Shown one piece after another: positions 42,739 through 52,000 of a stretch of 64,000 nt of DNA (positions are counted from its first letter, which is position 1; each line of letters opens with the position of its first letter). Below the pieces are notes generated by a model. It saw only the letters and a list, made by a program, of their open reading frames with translations. It had not been told where the DNA came from and made no database searches. Source of the DNA: DASPKM01 sp963817075. Its GTDB lineage: Bacteria; Bacteroidota; Bacteroidia; Chitinophagales; Chitinophagaceae. Location of the stretch: assembly GCA_963817075.1 (NCBI GenBank), contig CAWFMT010000005.1:434001-498000 (forward strand), given 5' to 3'. The position numbers and the translations under genes are program-made.

Positions 42739-43953
42739 ATGAAGCGATCTGGTTCTGCAGATTTGCCGCTGCACGGCGGACATGTTCCTAAATGGCTGGC
42801 TGAAAGAATGGCCAAACTTGGACTTGCGATTACCGAAGCGATTCTTGTTGAGTATGGATGTAAAAGTTTCTTGCAGAAATTGAGCGATCCATTTTGGTTC
42901 CAGAGTTTTGGGGCTGTCATGGGGATGGATTGGCATTCGTCTGGTATCACAACCTCTGTCATGGGGGCATTGAAAAGAGCTATCAATCCATACTCGAAAG
43001 AATTGGGATTATATTTCTGTGGGGGAAAAGGAACCCAGTCCAGAAAAACTCCCGAAGAATTACTTATAGTCGCTAATCTTACCGGACTGAATGGAGATGA
43101 ACTTGTTCGCAGCAGCAAGCTGAGTGCAAAAGTTGATAACACCGCAATCCAGGATGGATTTCAATTGTACTTGCATAATTTTGTTCTGAGCAGAGAGGGA
43201 GACTGGAGTGTAATTCAACAAGGAATGAATGATTTAACCGGCACAGCAAGAAGGTATCATTGGCATTCTGCTTCACTCTCTTCCTTCGTTAACGAACCTC
43301 ACACAGCAATTTGCGGAGAAAATCAAGGCCAGATTTTGAACCTTGTAAGTCCGGAGGCATCTGATGCAAGAAGAGGGATCATTTCTATTGTTCATGAAGA
43401 GCCCAATAAGATTCTGCAGCAAACCCGTCATCTGATGATGCCGTCGCATCATGATTTAAGACCAAAAGATATCGATCTAAAAAGACTCGGAAGTATTTTG
43501 TGGCTTGCCCAGGAAAAAAATCCGGGAAAATTCGAAGACTTGTTATTACTAGAAGGTGTCGGCCCAAGAACCTTACAATCTCTTACGTTGGTTAGTGAGG
43601 TGATTCATGGCACTGCCTCAAGATTTTCTGATCCAGCAAGGTTTTCTTTTGCTCATGGCGGAAAGGATGGACATCCTTTTCCAGTACCAACGAAGGTGTA
43701 TGATGAAACCATTAATATTCTAAGGTCAGCGGTGGATAAAGCGAAGTTGGGACAAACTGATAAAAACGAAGCCATCAAAAAGTTGACTGCCATCGCGCAA
43801 CGGGCTGAGAAAGACTTTAATCCTTCTGGCGATTTTGATGAACTAATAAAAAAGGAAAGAGAAAATTCCTGGAAATATGGAGGCAAGACTGTTTTTGGTG
43901 AAGAAAAACCTCAAAGTCGAAAAAATAAATCCGTACAGCTGAGGATGTTTTAG
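42739..43953 (+). CDS. DUF763 domain-containing protein
   Basis: 404 residues beginning 'MKRSGSADLPLHGGHVPKWL', the typical opening of DUF763 proteins of bacteria and archaea. Other conserved blocks are 'RMAKLGLAITEAILVEYG', 'FFQSFGAVMGMDWHSSGITTSV'-like text, 'HDLRPKDIDLKRLGSIL' and 'LLLEGVGPRTLQSLTLVSEVIHG', the last a helix-hairpin-helix-like segment suggestive of nucleic acid contact. The function is unknown. It is followed at about 50 bp by a TPP riboswitch and terminator, so its mRNA may carry the riboswitch at its 3' end. Confidence 0.9.
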   Translation: MKRSGSADLPLHGGHVPKWLAERMAKLGLAITEAILVEYGCKSFLQKLSDPFWFQSFGAVMGMDWHSSGITTSVMGALKRAINPYSKELGLYFCGGKGTQSRKTPEELLIVANLTGLNGDELVRSSKLSAKVDNTAIQDGFQLYLHNFVLSREGDWSVIQQGMNDLTGTARRYHWHSASLSSFVNEPHTAICGENQGQILNLVSPEASDARRGIISIVHEEPNKILQQTRHLMMPSHHDLRPKDIDLKRLGSILWLAQEKNPGKFEDLLLLEGVGPRTLQSLTLVSEVIHGTASRFSDPARFSFAHGGKDGHPFPVPTKVYDETINILRSAVDKAKLGQTDKNEAIKKLTAIAQRAEKDFNPSGDFDELIKKERENSWKYGGKTVFGEEKPQSRKNKSVQLRMF

Positions 43954-44004
43954 ATATTCCAAAGAAAAATTTGGTACGATATTTAGACTATACTTATTAC
44001 GAAG

Positions 44005-44097
44005 ATCTTTCTGCAATAGGGGTGCTTCACTTTTATAAGCTGAGATATACCCATTGAACCTGATCCGGGTAATGCCGGCGAAGGGAAGCAGAAAGAT
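44005..44097 (+). ncRNA. TPP (THI-element) riboswitch
   Basis: The conserved order 'GGGGTGC' (44019-44025), 'GCTGAGATATACCC', 'GAACCTGATCCGGGTAATGC' and 'CGGCGAAGGGAA' is the thiamine pyrophosphate aptamer. The closing stem P1 is perfect over ten pairs: ATCTTTCTGC (44005-44014) with GCAGAAAGAT (44088-44097). A terminator follows at once. No gene lies downstream on this strand before the convergent agmatine deiminase, so the element is orphaned or acts at the 3' end of the DUF763 transcript. Confidence 0.93.
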
Positions 44098-44102
44098 TCT
44101 GG

Positions 44103-44131
44103 GAGCCTCCTTTATGGAGGCTCTTTTTTTT
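44103..44131 (+). terminator. Strong intrinsic terminator after the TPP riboswitch
   Basis: GAGCCTCC (44103-44110), loop TTTAT, GGAGGCTC (44116-44123), then eight T (44124-44131). It may be the expression platform of the riboswitch or a plain terminator; an alternative anti-terminator pairing is not obvious to me. Confidence 0.9.
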
Positions 44132-44141
44132 GGAGTGAGGA

Positions 44142-44186
44142 TTTTAACCGCCAGGACGCGAAGACGCAAGGGAACGCCAAGTTACT
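44142..44186. repeat. TTTAACCGCCAGGACGC half-arm
   Basis: 'ttttaaccgccaggacgcg' then 'aagacgcaagggaacgccaag', a one-sided copy of the dispersed hairpin family next to the 3' end of the agmatine deiminase gene. Confidence 0.55.
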
Positions 44187-44190
44187 GACT

Positions 44191-45249
44191 TCAGACCGCT
44201 GGTTCTTGCTGACTTAAGCAATGAAAACTTCCTAGTCCCCAGATCAGATCGGTAGAATCAATGCCAATAATTTTCCTGGTAGGAAAACAATCTTCCAGAA
44301 TTCGAATCACGTGCTCATCTTTCTTGCTCCTGTAGGTAGGAACGATCACAGCAGTATTTGCGATATAAAAATTAGCGTAGGATGCGGGGAGACGTTGGTC
44401 TTCATGAATAACAGGATCCGGCATGGGCAATTCTATAATATTCAGTTGACGACCATTTATAAGTCGCATTTTTCTCAATTGAGCCAGATTTGTTTGAAGC
44501 AATTCGTAATTCTCATCCGCTTTATTTTCTTCAATAACAGTTACCACCGTATCCGCATTTACAAATCTTACTGTATCGTCTATATGGCCATCAGTGTCAT
44601 CACCTTCAATTCCCTCATCAACCCAAAGAACCTGTTCAACCCCATAGAACTGGATAAGGAAGTTTTCAATATCACGTTGATTCAGATTGGGGTTTCTATT
44701 TGGGTTTAACAAGCAGGCGGTAGATGTGATCAGCGTTCCATTGCCGTTAAAATCAACTGATCCTCCCTCCATGATAATTCCTGGATTATAAACTGGGATC
44801 TGGTAATAGTTGGCTACACTGGTTGGAATAACATCATCCAAATCAAATGGAGGATATTTTCCACCCCAAGCATTATAATTCCAGTCAACCACTACTTTTT
44901 TTATTTCCGCATCAGGATTGATCAGAAAAGCAGGTCCATGATCCCGGCACCAGGCATCATTTGTAGGATGAAAATAAAATTTAATTGCTGAGAGATCAGC
45001 TCCTGCTTTTTGGAGACAATCAATCGCAAATATTTTCATTGATTCATCATTCACATTGATGAATACTTTTTCACTTCTCGCGAGTTCCTTAACGAATGCA
45101 CTATAAGCAGGGAAAATAGTTTGGATCTTGCCCGGCCATGAAGCCTCTTTGTGTGGCCAACTTAACCAGGTAGCTTCATGAGGCGCAAATTCGGCGGGAA
45201 AATAATAACCTAATTTTTTAGGTGTAGGAAAGCCATTATTCATGATCAA
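44191..45249 (-). CDS. aguA: Agmatine deiminase
   Basis: 352 residues of the peptidyl-arginine-deiminase-like family: 'GYYFPAEFAPHEATWLSWP', 'WCRDHGPAFLIN', 'IIMEGGSVDFNGNGTLI', 'WVDEGIEGDDTDGHIDDTVRF' and the catalytic Cys in 'GLGSFHCLSQQEPAV' at the C-terminus. It converts agmatine to N-carbamoylputrescine and ammonia. The next gene upstream on the same strand encodes the following step. The start could be the first or third codon. Confidence 0.95.
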   Translation of the reverse strand: MIMNNGFPTPKKLGYYFPAEFAPHEATWLSWPHKEASWPGKIQTIFPAYSAFVKELARSEKVFINVNDESMKIFAIDCLQKAGADLSAIKFYFHPTNDAWCRDHGPAFLINPDAEIKKVVVDWNYNAWGGKYPPFDLDDVIPTSVANYYQIPVYNPGIIMEGGSVDFNGNGTLITSTACLLNPNRNPNLNQRDIENFLIQFYGVEQVLWVDEGIEGDDTDGHIDDTVRFVNADTVVTVIEENKADENYELLQTNLAQLRKMRLINGRQLNIIELPMPDPVIHEDQRLPASYANFYIANTAVIVPTYRSKKDEHVIRILEDCFPTRKIIGIDSTDLIWGLGSFHCLSQQEPAV

Positions 45250-45311
45250 CTGAAAGTTTGAAAATGTATAGATGATAATTGAAATATGGCTTGCAAGGCT
45301 GGAGGTGAATT

Positions 45312-46193
45312 TTAGATCCCCTCATCAATGTATCGTTTTGAGATCTGGTCATAAGAATCAATCCTTCTATCTCTGAGAAATGGCCAGTGTGTGCGATAGC
45401 GATCTGTCTTGCTCAAATCCAATTCAACTACTTCAACAACCTCCTTATCATGAGGAGCCTCGTAGAGAACCGTTCCAAATGGATTCGAAACGAATGATCC
45501 TCCCCAGAATTTCATCGCACCATCCTGCTCAAGACCTACCCGATTGACACTTACTACATGAATGCCATTTGCAACTGCATGCGACCGCTGTATAGTTTGC
45601 CATGCTCCATGCTGCTCTTTATTTGTAGCCTCATCTTGTGACGTTGCCCATCCTATGGCAGTTGGATAAAATAAAATCTCCGCTCCCATGAGGGCAGTTA
45701 TTCTTGCGGGCTCCGGATACCATTGATCCCAACAAATGAGGACACCGAAATTTGCAAATCTAGTTCTGAAGATCCTGTAGCCTATGTCACCGGGAGTGAA
45801 GTAAAATTTTTCATAATAAGCTGGATCATCAGGTATATGCATCTTCCGGTACTTCCCCAGGTATGCTCCATCAGCATCCAAGACAGCCGTGGTATTATGA
45901 TAAATTCCCTGTGCTCTTTTTTCAAAAAGCGAAGCAATGATCACGACACCCAACTCACCAGCCAATTTCCCAAGGACTTCTGTTGAAGGGCCAGGAATGG
46001 GTTCTGCCAATTTGAACTTTTCATAATCCTCAACATCACAGAAATATAAGGAGGTAAATAACTCCTGTAAACAAATGATCTCTGCTCCTTTAGCAGCGGC
46101 CTCCCTGATGCGTGCAACAGCTTTCTGGAGATTTAACTGCTTGTCATCCACGCAGCTCATTTGCACTATTCCCACTTTTACTTTTGCCATCAT
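45312..46193 (-). CDS. aguB: N-carbamoylputrescine amidase
   Basis: 293 residues of the nitrilase superfamily with the catalytic triad Glu ('IICLQELFTSLYFC'), Lys ('YRKMHIPDDPAYYEKFYF') and Cys ('FGVLICWDQWYPEPAR'). The 'SQDEATNKEQHGAWQTIQRSHA' region (in part) is typical of AguB. It hydrolyses N-carbamoylputrescine to putrescine, CO2 and ammonia. It lies 62 bp upstream of aguA on the same strand, so the pair makes putrescine from agmatine; arginine decarboxylase is not in this window. Confidence 0.94.
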   Translation of the reverse strand: MMAKVKVGIVQMSCVDDKQLNLQKAVARIREAAAKGAEIICLQELFTSLYFCDVEDYEKFKLAEPIPGPSTEVLGKLAGELGVVIIASLFEKRAQGIYHNTTAVLDADGAYLGKYRKMHIPDDPAYYEKFYFTPGDIGYRIFRTRFANFGVLICWDQWYPEPARITALMGAEILFYPTAIGWATSQDEATNKEQHGAWQTIQRSHAVANGIHVVSVNRVGLEQDGAMKFWGGSFVSNPFGTVLYEAPHDKEVVEVVELDLSKTDRYRTHWPFLRDRRIDSYDQISKRYIDEGI

Positions 46194-46301
46194 CGTAAAT
46201 TGAAGGCGTAAAATTAAAGTATTGAAAAAGAAGGTCAGTTAGAATTTTCAGAACTGCTCTAGCTGGCGTGAATATTGTCGTCAATAATAAAAATAGAGAC
46301 C

Positions 46302-46517
46302 ATGTTAACAGATCGCCTGAAACTATCAGCTCCCTGGGCCGATGTTAAGGAGCAACTTAAGGAAGCAGACATTCGCCTGACAGACGAAGATCTTGACTAT
46401 TCTCCGGGACAGGAAGAAGAATTGCTTTCGCGACTAGAGAAGAAATTGCAGAAAAGCAGACAGGAAGTAAAAGCATGGATCGAGAGTGTTTCCTCAAATC
46501 GCGGACTTGCATTTTAG
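46302..46517 (+). CDS. CsbD/YjbJ-like small stress protein
   Basis: 71 residues from ATG 46302; the frame extends nine codons upstream without a better start. The sequence 'LSAPWADVKEQLKEADIRLTDEDLDYSPGQEEELLSRLEKKLQKSRQEV' has the W-x(n)-L-T-D-x-D-L-x-Y and 'EEELLxRLxKK' pattern of CsbD-like (YjbJ) proteins. These are small, acidic, helical and often abundant under stress; their exact role is not established. A hairpin terminator lies about 150 bp downstream. Confidence 0.75.
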   Translation: MLTDRLKLSAPWADVKEQLKEADIRLTDEDLDYSPGQEEELLSRLEKKLQKSRQEVKAWIESVSSNRGLAF

Positions 46518-46982
46518 GCACTTCCGCCATCATGACTTCCCTGACTGAAAAAATATTTCCTGATTTGGGAAGAAATCGGCCATGCCAATCTGGTTTCCCG
46601 TTTAGAATTGCATTGGAACGCCGTTTGCATTTACCTTATCGGTTTTTCATAGGATATTGGATTTTAAACGGGGCTGGATTTCTATCCTGGCCCTTTTTTT
46701 ATTTTCGATAAGTCCATGCCTCACGCCGCCACTAAAAAATTTACCGTAAGAGTCCTTAGAATCGTTTTCACCGCCGAGAACAGGAGAAAAAGAGGAACGC
46801 AGATATGATCTCACATTGCGTCTTTGCCTACCTCACGACTCACGACTCACATCATTTCGCAGAGGCAATCTCTTTCCTATCTCTGCTTTTCTTATTCTCT
46901 GCGGTTAATCTTCTCAGCACGAGGAAGTAAGAATTCACAGAAGCATTGAATTGAAATTGTAAATTGCCCCGGGAATGATGAT
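46518..46982. other. Spacer with terminator and repeats
   Basis: There is no convincing gene here. After the terminator at 46671 come an 'ACCGCCGAGAACAGG' arm (46769-46783) and a matching 'CTTATTCTCTGCGGTTAA' arm (46891-46908). Between them lie 'ctcacgactcacgactcac' units (46833-46851). Confidence 0.5.
46671..46700 (+). terminator. Intrinsic terminator
   Basis: GGGCT-GGAT, loop TTCT, ATCC-T-GGCCC, then seven T (46694-46700). It is the first strong stop signal after the CsbD-like gene. Confidence 0.65.
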
Positions 46983-47510
46983 ATGGCGAAATCTCCGTTG
47001 ATACTAATAGGAAGTGCAAGAAAAGAAAGTGAAACAAGGAAGTTTGTTGAGATGGTATTTAAAGATGTTGACCATCAACTAATCGATCTCCTGGATCACC
47101 CTATTGCTCATTATAATTATGCACACACATATCCTCCCGCAGATCAATTCATTCCTTTAGTTGAAAAAATTTTAGAAGAAGAAGTGATAGTTCTTGCAAC
47201 ACCTGTTTACTGGTACGCAATGAGCGCACTTATGAAAACTTTTTTTGATCGATTAACAGACCTGATTACGATCGCCAAACCAATGGGTAGAAATTTGCAA
47301 GGCAAGAGCTTGTTTGTAATTGCTACGGGTTCTGACCGCCAAATACCACTGGGTTTCGAGCATCCCTTCGAGAAGACAGCAAGGTATTTGAAGATGCACT
47401 ATGGAGGTTGTCTCTACTATTCTGTAAAACATCCGGCGGAAAAAGAAGTCCTGGATATTCAAATCAGCGATTTTAATGGTGCTATTAGTTTAACCTCAAA
47501 GACGCCATGA
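46983..47510 (+). CDS. NADPH-dependent FMN reductase-like flavodoxin-fold protein
   Basis: 175 residues. 'PLILIGSARKESETRKFVEM' is the phosphate-binding loop of the FMN reductase group. 'VIVLATPVYWYAMSALMKTFFDRLTDLI' is the typical active-site strand and helix, followed by 'KSLFVIATGSDRQIPLGFEHPFEKTARYLKMHYGG'-like text. Such enzymes reduce flavins, quinones or azo compounds with NAD(P)H. No partner gene suggests a specific substrate. Confidence 0.85.
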   Translation: MAKSPLILIGSARKESETRKFVEMVFKDVDHQLIDLLDHPIAHYNYAHTYPPADQFIPLVEKILEEEVIVLATPVYWYAMSALMKTFFDRLTDLITIAKPMGRNLQGKSLFVIATGSDRQIPLGFEHPFEKTARYLKMHYGGCLYYSVKHPAEKEVLDIQISDFNGAISLTSKTP

Positions 47511-47645
47511 CGCAAGGTTGCGCAAAGAATCGAATTAACCGAAGTCGCAATTAGGTAATGGAAAATGTAAAATGAAAAATGGAAAAATGTGAGAGTTCTT
47601 CTCTGCGCAAACTCTGCATCTCCTGTTCTCTGCGGTAAAAAAAAA
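47489..47645. repeat. Repeats between FMN reductase and symporter genes
   Basis: A 'taacctcaaagacgccatgacgc' arm overlaps the reductase 3' end. A 'ctctgcgcaaactctgcatctcctg' stretch and 'tctctgcggtaaaa' arm follow at 47602-47640. No gene. Confidence 0.5.
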
Positions 47646-47650
47646 TAGAT

Positions 47651-48913
47651 TTACTCCTGCATCCTTTCTTGCTCGTATTCCAGATTATCTACCACCATAT
47701 CCTCAGTTTTGGGCACACTGGCAAAAGCGACTGCCATTTTTTTCCTGTCGAATTCTTTCTCATTATTTGCGAGAAAGATAGTAGCAACACCATTCCCGAT
47801 GAAGTTTGTAATTGATCGGGCCTCAGACATGAACCGATCAACTCCCAATAATAATGCTAAACCCTCCAATGGTATGACCTTCACAGCAGTTAAAGTAGAA
47901 GCAAGCACCACAAATCCACTTCCCGTTACACCAGCCGCTCCTTTTGAAGTAACCATCAGTATTCCAATGATCGTAAGCATCTCACTTATGCCCAGGTGAA
48001 CATTGTACACTTGCGAGAGAAAAATAGTAGCCATTGATAGATAAATTGTAGTTCCGTCAAGGTTAAATGAATATCCCGCAGGAACTACTAATCCAACAAC
48101 TGATTTGGAGCATCCCATCCTCTCCAGTTTTTCCATGAGTGATGGAAGGCCCGCTTCGGAAGAAGAAGTTCCCAAAACTATCAGCAGCTCCTCACGTATG
48201 TACTTGAGAAATTTCCACAGATTCACTTTGTAGTACCGCATTAACAATCCCAACACCAGGAAAATAAAAATAGCCATCGTAGTATAGACCGTGATCATCA
48301 GTTTCCCCAGAGGAACTAATGTTTGCAATCCATACTTGCCAATAGTGAACGCCATTCCACCAAAAGCACCAATCGGTGCAAGGATCATCACCAGGTGCAA
48401 TAAACGAAAAAGGATTTTGGAAACTTCAGTTAGGAAATTTATAATGGACTGTCTATTTGCATACTTACTCAGAAAAATACCAAACGCAATCGAGATGAAT
48501 AGTACCTGGATGGTTATGTTGTCCTTGAAAAATTGCCACCAGCTAAACGTGTCTGCTCCTTTTTTATAGTTAGATATGTCACCACCTGCAACAGCAGAGG
48601 TATTTACTCCGCTGCCCGGGCGGATAAGTTCGGCAACAATAATACCTATGATAAGTGCAAGTGTGGTAACAATCTCAAAATATAAAAGTGCCTTTCCTCC
48701 AACTCTGCCCACTTTTTTTAGATTGCCCATGCCACTAATGCCGAGGGAAATTGTAATAAAAATAATGGGGTTAATAAACTCCTTGACTATGGTAATAAAA
48801 TATGTTCCCAGGGGTTGCATCTTAACGGCAGTAGCTGGCGCGAAATGGCCCAGGAATATTCCGGCAGTGATGGCCGTAAGCACCCAAAATGTGAGGTTCC
48901 TGAATATTTTCAT
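47651..48913 (-). CDS. Dicarboxylate/amino acid:cation symporter (DAACS family)
   Basis: 420 residues with about eight membrane segments and the family signatures 'GTSSSEAGLPSLMEKLERMG' (serine-rich hairpin), 'GYSFNLDGTTIYLSMATIFLSQ' and 'VTSKGAAGVTGSGFVVLASTL' (hairpin 2 substrate site). These GltP/DctA-type carriers import glutamate, aspartate or C4-dicarboxylates with Na+ or H+. The substrate cannot be fixed from sequence alone. Confidence 0.93.
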   Translation of the reverse strand: MKIFRNLTFWVLTAITAGIFLGHFAPATAVKMQPLGTYFITIVKEFINPIIFITISLGISGMGNLKKVGRVGGKALLYFEIVTTLALIIGIIVAELIRPGSGVNTSAVAGGDISNYKKGADTFSWWQFFKDNITIQVLFISIAFGIFLSKYANRQSIINFLTEVSKILFRLLHLVMILAPIGAFGGMAFTIGKYGLQTLVPLGKLMITVYTTMAIFIFLVLGLLMRYYKVNLWKFLKYIREELLIVLGTSSSEAGLPSLMEKLERMGCSKSVVGLVVPAGYSFNLDGTTIYLSMATIFLSQVYNVHLGISEMLTIIGILMVTSKGAAGVTGSGFVVLASTLTAVKVIPLEGLALLLGVDRFMSEARSITNFIGNGVATIFLANNEKEFDRKKMAVAFASVPKTEDMVVDNLEYEQERMQE

Positions 48914-48929
48914 GCAGGAATGAAAGATA

Positions 48930-49096
48930 GGTGATTGGTTGATTTGTTGGTTGGTTGATTGGAAGGAATTGGGAATATGGAATTAGGAATTTGGATGAAG
49001 GAATTCAGAAATGAACTATGGAGAATAAAATGGTTGAAACCTAGTCAATAAATCAACAATTCAACCTTCTTTCCCAATTCCTAATTACGAATAACC
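48930..49096. repeat. Large imperfect inverted pair of micro-repeats
   Basis: 'gattggttgatttgttggttg' with 'ggaattgggaatatggaatt' (48932-48985) is mirrored by 'aaatcaacaattcaacc' with 'cccaattcctaattacg' (49050-49090). The two halves can pair across a loop of about 60 bases. The tract separates the symporter and icmF. Confidence 0.6.
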
Positions 49097-49098
49097 AA

Positions 49099-52000
49099 CT
49101 ACATACTCCTCCGGTATTGGCCTCCGACTTCATACAGAGCATGCGTGATTTGTCCCAATGAACAATACTTCACCGTTTCCATCAGTTCCTGAAACAGATT
49201 ACCATTGGTGATGGCAACTTCCTGGAGACGCTTCAGCATTTCCAGACTTTTATCCTGGTTGCGTTTATGGAATGATCTCAGGTTGGAGATCTGTTGTTCT
49301 TTTTCATCATTGGTGCTGCGTATCACTTCATTTGGAAGAATTGTTGGTGATCCTTTTCTGTCAAGAAAAGTATTTACCCCAACAATTGGCAATTCACCAG
49401 TGTGTTTCAAATGTTCGTAGTGCAAACTTTCTTCCTGGATCTTATTTCGCTGATACATTCTTTCCATTGCCCCCAATACTCCGCCGCTCTCAGTGATGCG
49501 GTCAAATTCAGCCATCACAGCTTCTTCAACAAGATCAGTCAGTTCTTCAATCAGGAAGGAACCCTGATTGGGATTTTCATTTTTTGCAGTTCCCAATTCT
49601 CTGTTGATGATCAATTGAATCGCCATCGCTCTTCTCACACTTTCTTCTGTGGGAGTAGTGATCGCTTCATCATATGCATTTGTGTGCAACGAATTGCAGT
49701 TGTCATAAATGGCATACAAAGCCTGAAGTGTAGTTCTTATATCATTAAAATCTATTTCCTGTGCGTGGAGGCTTCTCCCTGAAGTCTGAATATGATACTT
49801 CAGCATCTGGCTGCGCTTATTTGCCTTGTACTTAAATTTCATTGCCTTTGCCCAGATACGCCTTGCTACCCTGCCAATTACACTGTATTCTGCATCCATT
49901 CCATTGCTGAAGAAAAAGGAAAGATTGGGAGCAAATTCATCGATACTCATTCCTCTGCTTAAATAATATTCAACATAGGTAAACCCGTTTGATAGTGTGA
50001 ATGCCAGTTGCGTGATTGGATTTGCACCTGCTTCCGCAATGTGATAGCCACTAATGGATACACTGTAAAAATTTCTTACCTGATTATTGATAAAATACTC
50101 CTGCACATCTCCCATCAGCTTCAGCGCAAATTCAGTTGAAAAAATACAGGTGTTCTGCGCCTGGTCCTCTTTCAGAATATCAGCCTGTACTGTTCCCCTT
50201 ACCTGGGATAAGGCTTCCGCCTTAATTTTCTCATATACTTCCTTTGGCAGGACTTCATCGCCACTCATGCCCAGCAGTTTCAAACCCAAGCCATTATTCC
50301 CTTCTGGTAATCTTTCTGGAGATCCGGGGTCATAATACGATGGTTGAGAACCTGATTTGTATTTAGCATTTCGCCTTGACTCAAGCTCGGCTTCCAAAGA
50401 ATTAGCCGCGATATATTTTTCGCACTGCTGATCAATTGCTGCATTCATGAAGAAAGCCAACAAAATTGGAGCAGGACCGTTGATGGTCATGCTTACTGAG
50501 GTTTTGGGATCACATAAATCAAACCCGCTATAAAGTTTCTTAGCATCGTCCACGGTTGCAATACTCGCTCCGCTATTACCAACTTTTCCAAATATATCGG
50601 GGCGATGATCTGGATCCTCCCCATAGAGTGTGACACTATCAAATGCAGTTGACAAACGCTTTGCAGGTTGACCTATGGATACATAATGAAAACGTTTATT
50701 AGTTCTTTCTGGAGCACCTTCTCCTGCAAACATCCTTGTTGGATCTTCGCCTTCTCTCTTAAGTGGGAATACACCTGCTGTAAATGGAAATAACCCCGGC
50801 GCATTTTCCTGCGCTTCCCATTTCAAAATATCACCCCAATCTTTGTACCTGGGAAGTATTACCCTGGGAATCCTGGTGCCTGAAAGACTTGTAAAAAAAA
50901 GTGGTTGCTTGATTACCTTATCTCTTATGTGATATTCATAGGTATCAGCAAGATATGCTTTCAACTTGTCCGGCCATTTATGTAACAACTCCCTGTATAC
51001 GGGATTCATTTGTTCTTCCAGACTCTTCTTCAATTGCTGCAGTTCATCAATCCCTGACTTTGCATTTGAATTATTGAGTGCTGCAATCGCCCCTGTGATC
51101 TGATATAATTGTGTAGCGATGGCTGCCTGTTCTTCAATCTGCTTATCATATTCCCGGATAGCTTCAGTGATCTCGCTGAGATATCTAACTCTCGAAGGAG
51201 GAATGATCTGAGATTTGTTGGAAGTCTCTTTAAGATGTGCGTGTTGTTCAATCTTACCAAAAGGCTGCGTGGTTTTCTTTTCAATAACAGCCATCAACCT
51301 TTCAAAAAGTTCATTGACTCCAGCATGGTTGAATTGGGATGCAATGGTCCCAATAATAGGAAGTTCTCCATCCTTCGCCGTCCAAAGACCATGATTGCGT
51401 TTGTACTGTTTTTTTACTTCCATCAATGCATCCAATGCACCGGCCTTATCAAATTTGTTGATGGCTACCACATCTGCAAAATCAAGCATATTGATTTTTT
51501 CCAATTGTGAAGCCGCGCCATATTCCGGCGTCATCACATAAAGGCTTACATCGCAATAATCCAGGATAGATGCATCACTCTGGCCTACGCCGGCTGATTC
51601 CAGGATAATAAAATCATACGCAGCCTCTTTCACAATATCAATCGCTTCCTGAACATGCTCACTTAATGCTCTGTCGGATTCCCTGGTAGCCAGAGATCGC
51701 ATATATGCTCTTGGATTTGAGATGGAATTCATTCGAATCCGGTCTCCCAATAAAGCTCCGCCAGTCTTTTTCTTTGAAGGATCGACTGAAATTACAGCGA
51801 CAGTTTTATCCTGATAAAAATTCAGAAATCTGCGAACTATCTCATCGGTCACCGAAGACTTACCTGCACCTCCAGTGCCTGTAATCCCAAGTACAGGGAT
51901 TGTGATAACATCTTTCTTTTGACCTTCCGCTTCCTCTTTTTTATTCCCGTTTTCAGCATTGGTAATGGCCCTTGCAATTTTTCTTATATCCCGCACTTCA

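Noticed and set aside
46475..46711. 78-residue open frame after the CsbD-like gene
   Set aside because: It overlaps the CsbD-like coding end, has no recognisable domain, and runs through the terminator hairpin at 46671.
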